Assembly: GCA_030144725.1 (NCBI GenBank) | Contig: JASKMD010000003.1 | Location: forward strand, 4,946,390-5,010,389 | Length of the DNA: 64,000 nt | Direction of reading: 5' to 3' | Source of the DNA: Haematococcus lacustris | Taxonomy: Eukaryota > Chlorophyta > Chlorophyceae > Chlamydomonadales > Haematococcaceae | Part shown: piece after piece, positions 54,261-64,000 of the stretch | Position numbering within the stretch: position 1 is the stretch's first letter | Layout of the letters: each line of letters begins with the position of its first letter | Position numbers and translations under genes: made by a program | Notes under the pieces: generated by a model | The model's input: the letters and a program-made list of their open reading frames with translations, nothing else | Database searches by the model: none | What the model was told of the DNA's origin: nothing

Positions 54261-57200
54261 CTACTGCAGGCAGCAGTTGCCCTCAGCCTTGTCAGGTGTG
54301 GCGGGCAGGGGAGGGTGGTAGGGGGTGGGGCTGTGCGCCAGGGCAGTGGCGACCAGCACCTTGGGCTCAGGCGCTGCGGGGGGGTCCCGAGGGAGGGGCT
54401 GCAGGGGCACACCAGGGGCAGGGCAGGCAGCGGCGGCCACTGGGCCACCTGCCACCAAGCTGCTGGGTGTGAGGTAGCAGTGCAGGGCAACTGGTTGCGT
54501 GAGCACACAGCCACAGGGGCAGCCACATGACCCTGGTGTGGGGGACAGCAGGTGGGGCAGGTCAGGCAGGGTGGCAGCAGCAGGGTGACATCACACCACA
54601 CCACACCACACCACACACAGCTCCTGCCCCCTGGCCCCTCCGTCATTCCTGGCCCCTCGACCCTGCCCTGGCCACCTGCAGTGTGACGTACAGCCGGTCC
54701 TTCTCCACCGCTGCTAGGGCTGTGCCCAGCTGACTGCGCAACTGCTGCACGCACAGCAGCCAGCCGGGGTCACCGCCATGCCCGGCAGCGGTCTTGGCGG
54801 CATCTCCCAGGCTGCTGCTGGCGGCCTGTAAGATGGGGCAGGGACAAGGCAGCAGTTGCAGTGTGGTGAGATTAGAGCGATATTCAGTGCGAGAAGTAGT
54901 GCAAAGCTAAGTGCTAGGGTTGGCTAGTGGTGTCAGTTAGTGGATGCAGACAACAGGGCTATGTGCCAGGAGAGGCCGAGACAGCTAGTGGATTCAGCCA
55001 ACAGGGGACACCCCAGCCTCTGTACTGGAACCAGACTCTGTACTGGAACCAGTTGGGTCAGGTGGGTGCGTAAGGGTCTGGGGTTTGGGTCACTGCGCCA
55101 CTACGCCTCCACTGCCCAAAGAGCCTGACCCTGACCCTGACCCTGACCCTGAGTTGACCCTTACCTGTCCTAGAACGGTAGCTTGACCCAGCTCACCCGC
55201 CAGCACCGCCCCTTGCAGCTGCGCCATCCGAGCCCTGCCGGTGTGCCAAGCCTGACCAGACGCCAGCCACATGGACAGCAGGCAAGGGGTGAGCTTGGAG
55301 GACATTTGCAGCACTGATGCAATTCAGCGAGAGCATCTTCAGCAAATAGCCACATATAAGTGGTTTCAGATGATTGAGAGGCAGTGCTTTGATGCATCAG
55401 CAAAGTGCAATGATTGTGGCAACAAATCTTCATCTGTTGACAACGTCATTCGGCAGCGACAACGTCATTTGGTGCGGGCAGGCTCGTGGAATATCAATGG
55501 AAATTTGAATAACTGCCATGATGCCATATAGCATTTTTGTCACAGCACTAGCTCATGCCACAAGTTCTGCTTGTCATCTGTTTCAACCACTTGTTGAAGT
55601 GAGGTAGCTGTAGGCAGGCAGCCAAGTGGCTAGAAGAGAAGGCAGGAAGCAGCCCCAGTTTTGGACTTGTTAAAAGATGTTGGGGCATTTGCAGGCTGCA
55701 TAGGTGTCTGTAGGCGAATGGGCCAATGGAGCTGAAAGGCAGGCAGCCATGCGTAGCAGGGCAATGGGGTGCGGAGGCGCTGGCCTTGGTGGCAGAAGAA
55801 GGGTAGCAGTCCCAGCATTGGACTTGTTGCAAAATGTTATGGCATTGGCAGGCTGGGTGGGTGTCAATAGAGTGATGTGGCATTGAGTAGCAGTTGTGTG
55901 AGCTACTCCCCACCTGCCTATATTACCCAGCTTGACTACCCACCTTTGACACTGACAGGTAGGCTGACAAGCGAGCAGCAGCAGCAGGGACACCCCCTTG
56001 AGCTGAGTCAGGGGCTGCTGCCCCTCCTGCTGACACAGGTGCCTGCAGGGCCAAAGCTGCCCGGGAGAACAGCTCTGCACAGCCTGCAAGTGTCAGGACC
56101 AGAGCCAGGGGCAGGGTCAGGGTCAACATTAGGGTCAGGGTCAGGGTCTTCAGAGGCCAGGGTCAGGGTCAGGGTCAGGGTCTGGATCAGGGTCTGGGTG
56201 AGGGGCTGGGTCAGGGGCTATGGGAGTGTCAGGCTGAGGATCAGGAGGGGCTCCTAGTGCAAGGCGTGGCCTAAATGAGACAAGCCACCCACCAGCTTCC
56301 AGCCCGGCCTCAGTGGCAGCACTCACGCCCTTCTCTCTAGCCCTGGCGATAGTCAGTGCCTGCATCCAGTGCAACAGCGGGGCTAGGGTGAAATCATAGT
56401 CGACATGGTTTCCTGATCAGGCACACCTGCCTGCTGGTAGACTAGACTCGTGCCAAAAGAAGTGCGCACAGCAAGAGGGAAGGAAAGTAGCCGGCCAAAC
56501 GTCTACCTGGGCTGCCGCATGCTGACCCTGACCCAGCCGGTTGCCTAATCAGGCATGCACGGCATGCCCTGACCCAGCCACAGGCTGTGACTAGGATCCA
56601 TGGATGAGGCTTTTGTGCCCACTGCTGAGGCCTCCATGGCTGGCCCTCAATGACTCCCAAGTGTAGGCCCTCACCCACCCACTGACGCCTCACCTGACCC
56701 TCAGCCAGGCAGGTCGCCTCCAGCGCCCTCGCCACACTGGGCAGCAGCTCAATGGCCGGCACCCTGCAGCAGCACCAGGGGACACTGGCCCTGCCACCCG
56801 ACCCTCTCACCGCATCTGAAACAAGGCTATGCTCCCTAGCAATGGACAACACTCCCACCAACCCTAGCCTAACCCTAACACAACCCTTCCACCTGCAAGC
56901 CTCACTTCATCTGATTAAGGCTATGCTCATTGCCAGTGGACAACCATTCCTGGCAGTGCCTACAGCCATAGCCATAGCCAAAGCCCTACCCTAACCTTAA
57001 CCCTACCCTTACCCTTTCCCCTACCCTAACAACCCTAGTCGCAACCCTAATCCAACCCCCACGCCCCGCCCCTCACCCCTGGCCCTCCTTTTCCCCTCAC
57101 CTAGCAGACCTACGAAGCGCTTGGCGAAGTGGACAAATGAGATCCCATCATGCCAGGCAACCCGCATGATGGTGAGTGCAGAGCTCGCCATCTACAAGCT

Positions 57201-60200
57201 AAGTACCTGGCCTTCCCTGCTTGTCTCCAAGAGCCAAGGCGGTGTCCAGTATCCCACGTGGTGCTATGCTGCTGCTGGACCACACACGCAGTGCCCTAGC
57301 CTCAAGGAAGCCGTGTGTACCAGTGTACCAGTGGCCAAGGACCCCTAACCCCTCCCCCTCGCAAAGGAAGTGCTGGGCGCAGTGATCATTGCCTACAGCA
57401 TGAGCGTCTGGTGTGGGATAGTAGGGGCTAGGGTCCTTGCCTTGCCTACAGCATGAGCTCGTGGGCTACAACATTAGGGAGCTGCCCTGCCTAGCTCCTG
57501 CATGTGGACTGAGGGCGGTCCTCAAGGAGGAGCAGTCCTTGTCCGCAGCAAGCGATGCTGGCCTGCCTAGCTCCTGGTTACAAAGTTCTGGTAGAGGCCT
57601 GGGTCCTTGTCTGCAGCACGAGTCCCTAGGCTACAGCTGCAGTCTGCCTGGCCCTAACCCTATGCCTAGCTCCTGGTCATGGACTGAGGCGGTGGATACA
57701 GCTGCAGTGGGCTGCCCTGTCTAGACGGAGGCAGTGAGGGTGCTGGTGATGCTGTACCAACCCCACAACTCACCTTGAGGCTAATTCTAAACCTAATCCT
57801 AACCCTAACCCTAACCCTAACCCTAAAACCCTACCTAGCTCCTGGCCATGGACTGAGGCAGTGCTGGTGATGCCCTGCCCATTCTACAGCTCACTTGGAG
57901 GCTTGCTGGCCGCCTGCCATGGCCGCCAGCGGCAGCAGAGGCAGCAGCCGGCTGGCCAGGTGAGCAAACAGGCCCGCTGCCTGGCGCAGCAGTGTCACGG
58001 CATTGGTGGCGGATGAGGTGGTTGGGGTGGTTGGTCCCAGGGACATGGCCTGCACCCCCTCGGGCAGCTCAGCTGCAGAGCTGCCAGCAGGGGGGTTGTC
58101 TTGGCGGGTGGAGGCGGCTAGGCTGTCCGCTAGGCTGCTGCCCTGCAGCTGCTGCTCAAGGGCATGCTGCCGCATGGCTGCTGCCATTGTGAAGCACCAC
58201 TGCAAGAGGGGAAAAGGAGCACATGAGCACATGACACGCGCTTGACAGCATGACACATGTACATTTGAACAGCAACGGGTTCAGCTGTCCGCTAGCATAG
58301 TGCTTAGGATCTTCCCAACTCCCGAGCAGCCAGAGTGCTTCCCCACCCTGATGCTAAGGGGCTTGGACCACAGCTGACAACATGCTGCACATGTTGCACC
58401 CACACCCCAAGCCAGCGGGGCATGCAGACCCAAGCCCTATCCCGCCCTCCCCAGCCCCGACCATGCACCCCACACCCACCAAGCCCTGCTCATTTTGCAT
58501 AGCTGGCAGATACAAGCTGCCAAAAGGGGGAGTCTACATCCTCCTCTCCCAGCCCTTACATCTGCACCACCTACCATGGCCGCCTCCTGCTGCAGGCAGT
58601 CTGCTCTCCACATGGTCTTCTGCGCCGCCTGCCCCAACCCTCCTGGGCCACCCACTGCCACCAGGTCCACCCCACCATCTGGCTGCATCAACAGCCCACT
58701 GACCGACACACCCTCTTTCTTGCCTTGACTCAAGTCCAGGAAGTTCTTGGGAGGAGGGGCACCTGTAAGGGTAGCGTACTGTATGCGTTGGCAACAGGGC
58801 AGTAGGGCTGCAGGAGACGCTAGACGCCTGCCCCTGCCCCTGCCCCTGCCGTTCCTGCCGCCCCTGCCGCCCCTGCCGCCCCTGCCGCCCCTGCCGCCCC
58901 TGCCGCCCCTGCCGCTACCCCCAGCCCTGCCCACCTGAGGCCGCTGCTGCTGCCGCACTTGCCACCGCCGCTGCCGTGGCTGCTGCTGCCGAGGCGTTGC
59001 TGCCCACTGCCGCCACTGCACCCATCAGGTGACCCACCAAGCCCTTAGGGGGCCCGGCAGCGGTGAGAGGGCTGCTCCATTGGGACCTGAACCCGGGCAC
59101 TGGGCCGGCCTGCATGAAGCAGCACACTCCCACATGGCCTGACGCCGACTACCCAAGGCCGGGCTATGCAGGCTCACTTTCTGCATGCCTCTCAATCATC
59201 ACCAGCATGACGTGATGACATGGTTCCGTAGCTTTTGCCAATGCAGCCAGCGACGATGGTAATGACATCATCAGCAACCCATGCAGCAACCAGACGCAGC
59301 CGGCGCCAATGCAACCCATCACAATCAGTCAGCAGGGCCTCACTTGCTCGCAATGCGGCATTTCTAAAGCTCGCCATACGTATCGACACGTATTGAGATG
59401 CAATCATCGTCTGTGTGTGTGTGGTCAGCGTGTGCTCGAGCACAGCCACAGCAGTTCATCCAGACAGCCAAGTGCCCAGCTTTACCGCCAGCATCCAGCC
59501 AGCCAAGTGTCCAGCTTTATCGTGTGCCGCTGTGTGGTCATTTGTGGGGATGATGGCTCGGCCTCGTGTCACTAGCCAGTCCCACCCAGCTCACTGCCAG
59601 CATGCTGACCAGCTGCCAGACAAGAAAGCAGCCCCAAATAGCAGCCGTCAAGTGCGTGCGATGGTGCTGCCTTGCCGCCGTGGATGAGTCTGGGTCTGGT
59701 GGTAGGCTTTACTACTCCTGGTTTTCTTGTGTGCTGCTGTGTGCTCTGTGCCTTCTGACTGCCAGCATGCCAATTGCCTGCCAGACAAGCCAGCAGTCTG
59801 GCTAGCAGCTAGCTGGACAACTGAACCTACTCTGCAAAATCTACAGACATGTGATTCTGTTGCCCAGCCGCTGGTGTTGATGTTGGTGCTGGTGCTGGTT
59901 CTGGTTCTGATACTAAGTCTGGTGCTGGTGCTGGTGCTGGTGCTGGGTCTGGTGCTGGGCTCTTCCACTCCCTCACCTCTTCCGCCAGGCTGACCATGCG
60001 CCCCACCAGCGCATCCAGCCTGCAGCCATGCCACAAGGAGCCACAGCCACAGCTCATGTTGCCCAGCTGCCAGGAGGCCATGGCCTGTTGTTACTGCTGC
60101 TGGCCACCTCTGCACAAAGCAACTCCCAACCTAACTGCCCTCCCACTCCCACCTGCGCCCACTTGCCCACTCCCACTCCCACTCCCACTCCTACTTGCGC

Positions 60201-61662
60201 CTACCCACTCCCACTCCCACTTGCGCCTACCCACTCCCAAGCTCACTACCCTTCACTAGCACTGATGCTAAGCCAGGCCACGCCTCCCTCCCTCCCTGGC
60301 CTGCTGGCTCTGACTGGCTCCTTCCCGCCTTCCCCAGCGGCACCTAGATGGAGCTCAGGCCAGCCCCACTTCAGGCTAAGCCCCTCCCTGACCTCCTTGA
60401 TCAGCTAAGCTCCTGCTGGCGAGGAGGCCAGGAGGCAGAGTTACAGGGGCAAGCTGCCTCCTGCCCACCTGCCCAGCCCCTGACCACCTTCCTCCAGAGC
60501 CCAGCAAAAGCAGCTGCCGTGCGTCAACGTCACGACCTGGTGTGTTTGGGTGCCGACTGACTGCTTGTAGGTTTGCTGTGTCAAAGTCTAGGCAGTCATG
60601 CTAAAGAAGCTGGTTGAATTCGCTGGTTGACTTGAGCTGGTTGGCTGAGCATGGGCCTGATGTGGCCTGCTGCTGCTGTCTAAGCTGTCATGCCAAGGCC
60701 ATGGGAGGCTGGTAGGATTGGTGTCGACAGCTTGATGTGACCTGCTGCTGCTGTTGATCATCAAGGGCACCCACCCACCCACCCACCCATCTCTAGCACC
60801 TGATGCACTTATGTCTGGCTTGCCATGGCCTAACCTGGCTGTGCTGCCATCTGCCCAATGCCACAGCCAGGCACCTCCAGCTGACACACCCCTGCCCTCA
60901 CCCTCACCCTCACCCCATGCCCTGGGTGGCTGCTGGTGTTGGCCTCCACCCTTACAAGGGTCCTACTATCCGGCCAGCATGCTGCTGCTGCTCTGCATTG
61001 CTCGCCCACAGCCTCGCCCCGACCATGATGAGACCCCTTTTGACCCACAAGCCCACCCTCCAGGACCTGCTTGCAACCGCCCTGGCGCTAACCTGGCCAG
61101 GTCATCAGACGACACATGCGCCTTGTCCGGGCTGCTGAGCCACGAGGTCAGCAGCTGCCTCTGCACAGCAGCAACAACAGGAGGTACGGGCTCCCTGACC
61201 TGGAGCTGGAGCTGGAGCTGGAGTAGACCCGGGGCTAGGCCATTAGTCCATAACCTAGCTTGAGCTCGCTCGGCACACAATGCACTCAATAGCTCGATTC
61301 AATAGACTACTGTGCCGCATGCAGCAAACCCGGTGGCTGTCTATCAGCTCAAGCTTCTGCAACGTCTCCAGCTGACCGTCGCATTGTGCATGCTAGCATC
61401 GGTAGAGCGAGGCGGGGACAGACGCCGAGCGTTGCGTGCCATGAGCACGAGACATTGCGTGAGCTCTGCGCCTGTGCCAAGATGACCTCACCTGAAACGC
61501 GAGCGAGGAGAGCTCAGCAGGCTGGGACCAGCCGCTGCCTTTCGCGCCCCGCAGCCCCTTGTTCTTGTCGTTGAGCAGGTCCAAGGGCACGGTGCCGCAG
61601 TGCAATAGAGGGTCGGGGAATGGCAGGACGGGAGGGTACGACGGCAACGAGAAGGACGCCAT
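54261..61662 (-). CDS. BRO1-domain (BROX/ALIX-like) protein, multi-exon locus
   Basis: Exons on the minus strand that fit by splice sites and phase: 61662-61492 (MASFSLPSYPPVLPFPDPLL, start), 61199-61093, possibly 60880-60835, 60084-59977, 59109-58935, 58762-58575, 58199-57895, 56763-56694, 55251-55165, 54825-54676, and last 54532-54261. Joins 59109/58762, 58762/58199 and 58199/56763 are phase-consistent. BRO1-like motifs: LLRQAAGLFAHLASRLLP, VARALEATCLAEGQ (compare ...AL..LMLAQAQE), ARMAQLQGAVLAGELGQA, and QLGTALAAVEKDRLY (compare ...AEKDNDxIY). The last exon encodes a CaaX-type CCLQ, as in farnesylated BROX. BRO1 proteins bind ESCRT-III at endosomal or nuclear membranes. The last exon here is 10 nt shorter than the 282-nt copy at 42718 and frameshifts before CCLQ, so the locus may be damaged or use another end. 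Confidence 0.5.
56315..56405 (-). other. Candidate extra exon of the BROX-like locus
   Basis: Encodes DYDFTLAPLLHWMQALTIAR and REKG before a GTGAGT donor. It looks protein-like, but I could not reconcile its phase with the exon ending at 56694, so an intervening exon or a different acceptor is needed. Confidence 0.35.
57790..57832. repeat. Interstitial telomere-like repeat (CCCTAA)n
   Basis: Four to five CCCTAA units followed by CCCTAAAACCCTA. Degenerate relatives occur at 56865-56890 and 56990-57045. All lie in introns of the BROX-like locus. Confidence 0.85.
58845..58920. repeat. (CTGCCGCCC)n 9-bp array in an intron of the BROX-like locus
   Basis: About eight copies between the exons 59109-58935 and 58762-58575. 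Confidence 0.85.
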
Positions 61663-61929
61663 GAGCGCGGCTGAACCCCAGAGCGTGGATGAAAGCCCTG
61701 GTTCAGCATGCACCCCCCGCCGCGTTCACACTCTTGCCTGCCAGCGATGTAAACTGAGCGCAGCTGATCCTGCCCAAGACCCCCTAAGACCATTGGGCTC
61801 CTCAGAACCAACAACATCGTTCCTAAGGGCTTGGTTTAGCCCGTTAACCCAGTTACCTACGTTACCTACCAGACCAAACTACTAGACCCTATGGGTGGTT
61901 GCAGGCCTGGTACAACCTCTCACTGCTCT

Positions 61930-62082
61930 TGGCAACCGGTCGTTGATCAGCTTGTAGCCCTGCTAGTACTCCTTGCCGGGGCAGGGGGAGCCTCAAGGCC
62001 CTTCCAGCTGCACATCTCAAGGGGGCGCTGCACAATCTCCCCAAAAGACTGGAAGTTGAGGCAGGGGTTTGTGTCCAGCCAC
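61930..62082 (-). other. Exon-like open stretch between BROX-like gene and NDUFA12
   Basis: Minus strand after a GAGCAG acceptor: WLDTNPCLNFQSFGEIVQRP then LEMCSWKGLEAPPAP. A second frame just downstream gives GYKLINDRLP after an in-frame TAG. The composition is clearly protein-like, but I cannot assign it. It could be a decayed exon or the last exon of an unseen gene. Confidence 0.3.
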
Positions 62083-63242
62083 CTGCTCTGTGGGGGGGCC
62101 TGGGGTCGTGGCACTGAGCCAGGTGCAGCAGGTGGCTGGTCCTGGTCAGGGGGGAGGGGGCCATTTGTCAGGGGGTGCCTGGGCAGGGGGAGGTGGCTCC
62201 TGGGCAGGGGGAGCCTGGGATGGGGGAGGGCATTGGGCGGCTCCTCATGGCACCACGTGAGGACTCACACTGGCTTGCCATGCCGCTGGCTCCAGTCTGA
62301 GCGTAACAGTCGCTGGGTTATCTTCCCTGCTGGGGGCACCCAGTCTGAGTGTAACAGTCGCTGGGTTATCGTCCCTGCTGGGGGTCCCGTGGCAGATGCA
62401 GCTGGCAGGGCTGGTGGCATGCTCAGTTGAGCTGACCCGGCTGGTTCGGAACTCACCAACAATCATGGGCATGGTAGGTTGCTACACCACCTGGCGAGAC
62501 CCCTCCCGTACGCCTTGGCTTCCCACCCACCCTGGCTGGGTGACCATCTGGCACCAGCACTGAAGGGGCCATTGCTTGTGGTTCCCTGTTTTAAAATCTT
62601 CGTGCGAGCCATGTGAGAGCTACAAATGCAGAGCAGCTGCCGTTACCGACTCGACGCGATACATCCGGGGGCGCAAGCCTTACACAGGCTCAGAGCCGGC
62701 AAATAAGTATGGTGGGCATGTGGTTCCCCGGGACGCCCATGTGGGCGGTAAGAGTACGAGCAGTACAAGTGTGGTGTTTGTTGCCCTCACCTTAAAGGAA
62801 CCGCCATACCAGAATGCACCATGGCTGACGGGTACACCGCGACAACATCCTCAGCTCAGCAGTTGGCATTCTGGTACAATTACACGCTCTACACACACAC
62901 ACATTGCCGCCGCCTTGAGGCTGCTCCCGTGGAAAACAACTGCCAGCAGTGGCAGTACACAAGCCTCTGGTGCACCTGCTCTTCTCTCCAAGCCTCAGCT
63001 CGATTGAGGGGGGACCCAGGATTCAAACCTGGGTGGCAGTGCAGCAGGAGAAGGGCGCCCAGCAGTAGAAGGCACTTGCAGGCAACGTACATTTGCACTT
63101 GTATACCTACCCATCCTTACACACGCCCATCACTCCCTTCCAACCCACAGCTGGCCCTGTCTGCTTGCCATGTGGTCATACAAGCATGTGAAATCATGAT
63201 CACAATGGCATGGCTGATCTCACGCCTCACACCTGGTGTCAC

Positions 63243-63421
63243 TCACTTTTTCCAGTTGCGCTTCACAGGGGTGCCCCACATGCCCTTAGGCATATAGGAG
63301 CCCTGCCGCCCCGTGCGCGTCACGTAGTGCTCCACGGCATACTTTGGCTTCTTGAAATCGTACAGAGTGGGCGGGTAGTCGTTGATGTAGTTCACCCAGC
63401 CATGCCATTCAGCAGGGATGC
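63243..63421 (-). CDS. NDUFA12: NDUFA12 (complex I B17.2 subunit) exon
   Basis: After a CTTGTTCCAG acceptor (minus strand) the exon encodes IPAEWHGWVNYINDYPP, then KPKYAVEHYVTRTG, YMPKGMWGTP and KRNWKK. The P-x-EWHGWL..I.D..P signature followed by a basic V-EH segment is characteristic of the NDUFA12 family, an accessory subunit at the matrix arm of mitochondrial NADH:ubiquinone oxidoreductase. The reading reaches AAAAAGTGAGT: either the in-frame TGA at 63243-63245 ends the protein or, more likely, this is a donor and the usual C-terminal YQPW-type segment lies in a further exon I could not find. Upstream exons are beyond the window or unrecognised. Confidence 0.65.
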
Positions 63422-63624
63422 CTGGAACAAGTAGTGTACGTCATCACCAACATGAGGGTGGAATACTAAAGAACGAAGGATTAGTCCTGAAGCATGCGTC
63501 ATGAGTCCTGAAGCATGAGAAATGAAGCCTGAGGCATGGAGCATGAAGCTGAACTAGCGAACTCAGCAGCTGCTGCACACTGCAGGGTTTGTGGTGACGG
63601 GCTGACAGAGGCCATAGTGGCCAG

Positions 63625-64000
63625 TAGGCCCACACCAACAGGGAGCAGGCTGCACATGGACAGCGGCCTGACACTGGCTGGCTTCAGCTACAGTGTATAT
63701 GCTGGGGCCCATGTGAGCCATGAGAGCCGGACACAAAACGACATGCAGAGTGAGATGCAACAATGCTGAGCAGCATGCGGCTGTGTCACAGGTGATGGTG
63801 ATGATGAGCGCGACAGTGTGAGATGCAGGATGCCCTGCACGGATGAGGGTGGCGGTGAGGGTGGTGCCAATGGGTGTGGCATGCGGCCTAACACCAGACC
63901 TCCAGGCCCGCCAGTGCACCGTCACGGGGGTTAAGGCCCACACTAACAGCGAGCAGGCTGCACATGCACAGCTGACCCGTCCCCTGTTGGTGTGGGCTTC
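63625..64000. repeat. Direct and inverted GCCCACACCAACAGGG repeat at window end
   Basis: GGCCCACACCAACAGGGAGC with CAGGCTGCACATGGACAGC (63626-63663) recurs at 63937-63973 with few changes. Its inverse, CCCCTGTTGGTGTGGGC, follows at 63981-63998. This may be one end of a small repeat element continuing past the window. Confidence 0.5.

Noticed and set aside
57101..57185. Exon-like RVAWHDGISFVHFAKRF with GTGAGG donor in the BROX-like locus
   Set aside because: Skipping it joins the exons at 57895 and 56763 perfectly in phase, while including it breaks the phase and its acceptor is poor.
63008..63035. tRNA T-arm-like CCAGGATTCAAACCTGG
   Set aside because: The loop is out of register for TTCRA on either strand and no acceptor, D or anticodon arms could be found around it.

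Overview
This is nuclear DNA of a eukaryote, most likely a chlamydomonadalean green alga. The support is GC-rich, CTG/CAG-heavy coding sequence, short exons with GTGAG donors and CAG acceptors, very abundant micro- and minisatellites, a copia-type LTR retrotransposon whose primer site fits the anticodon half of initiator tRNA-Met, and short interstitial CCCTAA arrays. A Haematococcus-like lineage is a guess, not a result. There are no operons, CRISPR arrays or rRNA genes. Most of the window is transposons, nested several levels deep, plus a segmentally duplicated host gene cluster.

Layout. 1-1288: 3'-truncated F-box/LRR gene (copy A, minus). 1300-4170: unassigned spacer with a palindromic hairpin element. 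4177-21389: a 17.2-kb composite DNA transposon (T4) with TCAGGCG...CGCCTGA ends and a 7-bp target duplication. Nested in it are a 4.3-kb CACTC...GAGTG element (C1, 5012-9283), a 478-bp inverted copy of its own left end, and a copia element (10458-20997). The copia element itself carries a 4.4-kb CACTC element (C2) and a 347-bp CACTC MITE (C3). 21651-22414: a separate TIR element. 23231-26049: a copy of the last exon of a BRO1/BROX-like gene, split by transposon T1 (23300-25829). 26705-28675: F-box/LRR gene B. 29178-35996: composite AT-richer repeat enclosing a 4.6-kb foldback element. 36140-38196: transposon T2. 39416-48229: F-box/LRR copies C (broken), D (intact) and E (one frameshift), with BROX last-exon copies between them. 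48518-51786: transposon T3. 52463-53050: duplicated BROX 3' exons. 54261-61662: multi-exon BRO1/BROX-like locus (minus). 63243-63421: an NDUFA12 (complex I) exon.

Two transposon groups stand out. T1-T4 share TCAG...CTGA ends with a CCCAAC core and identical 7-bp target duplications (GGGTGGG, ATGTGCG, CTTCAAA, GACGAGG), and three of the four have a paralogous empty site in this window. T1-T3 carry fragments of one unfamiliar protein family (coiled coil at the N-terminus; Gln-rich, VES-motif C-terminus). C1-C3 share CACTC ends, 2-bp duplications (GT, TC, AA) and, in the two large ones, about 1-kb subterminal tandem arrays. Deleting C2 or C3 with one 2-bp duplication puts the copia pol frame back in register, which confirms the boundaries.

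The host genes belong to a duplicated block: BROX last exon, spacer, F-box/LRR gene, conserved upstream block, all on the minus strand. Copies range from intact to multiply frameshifted, and one intact copy has gained a large in-frame 12-bp minisatellite.
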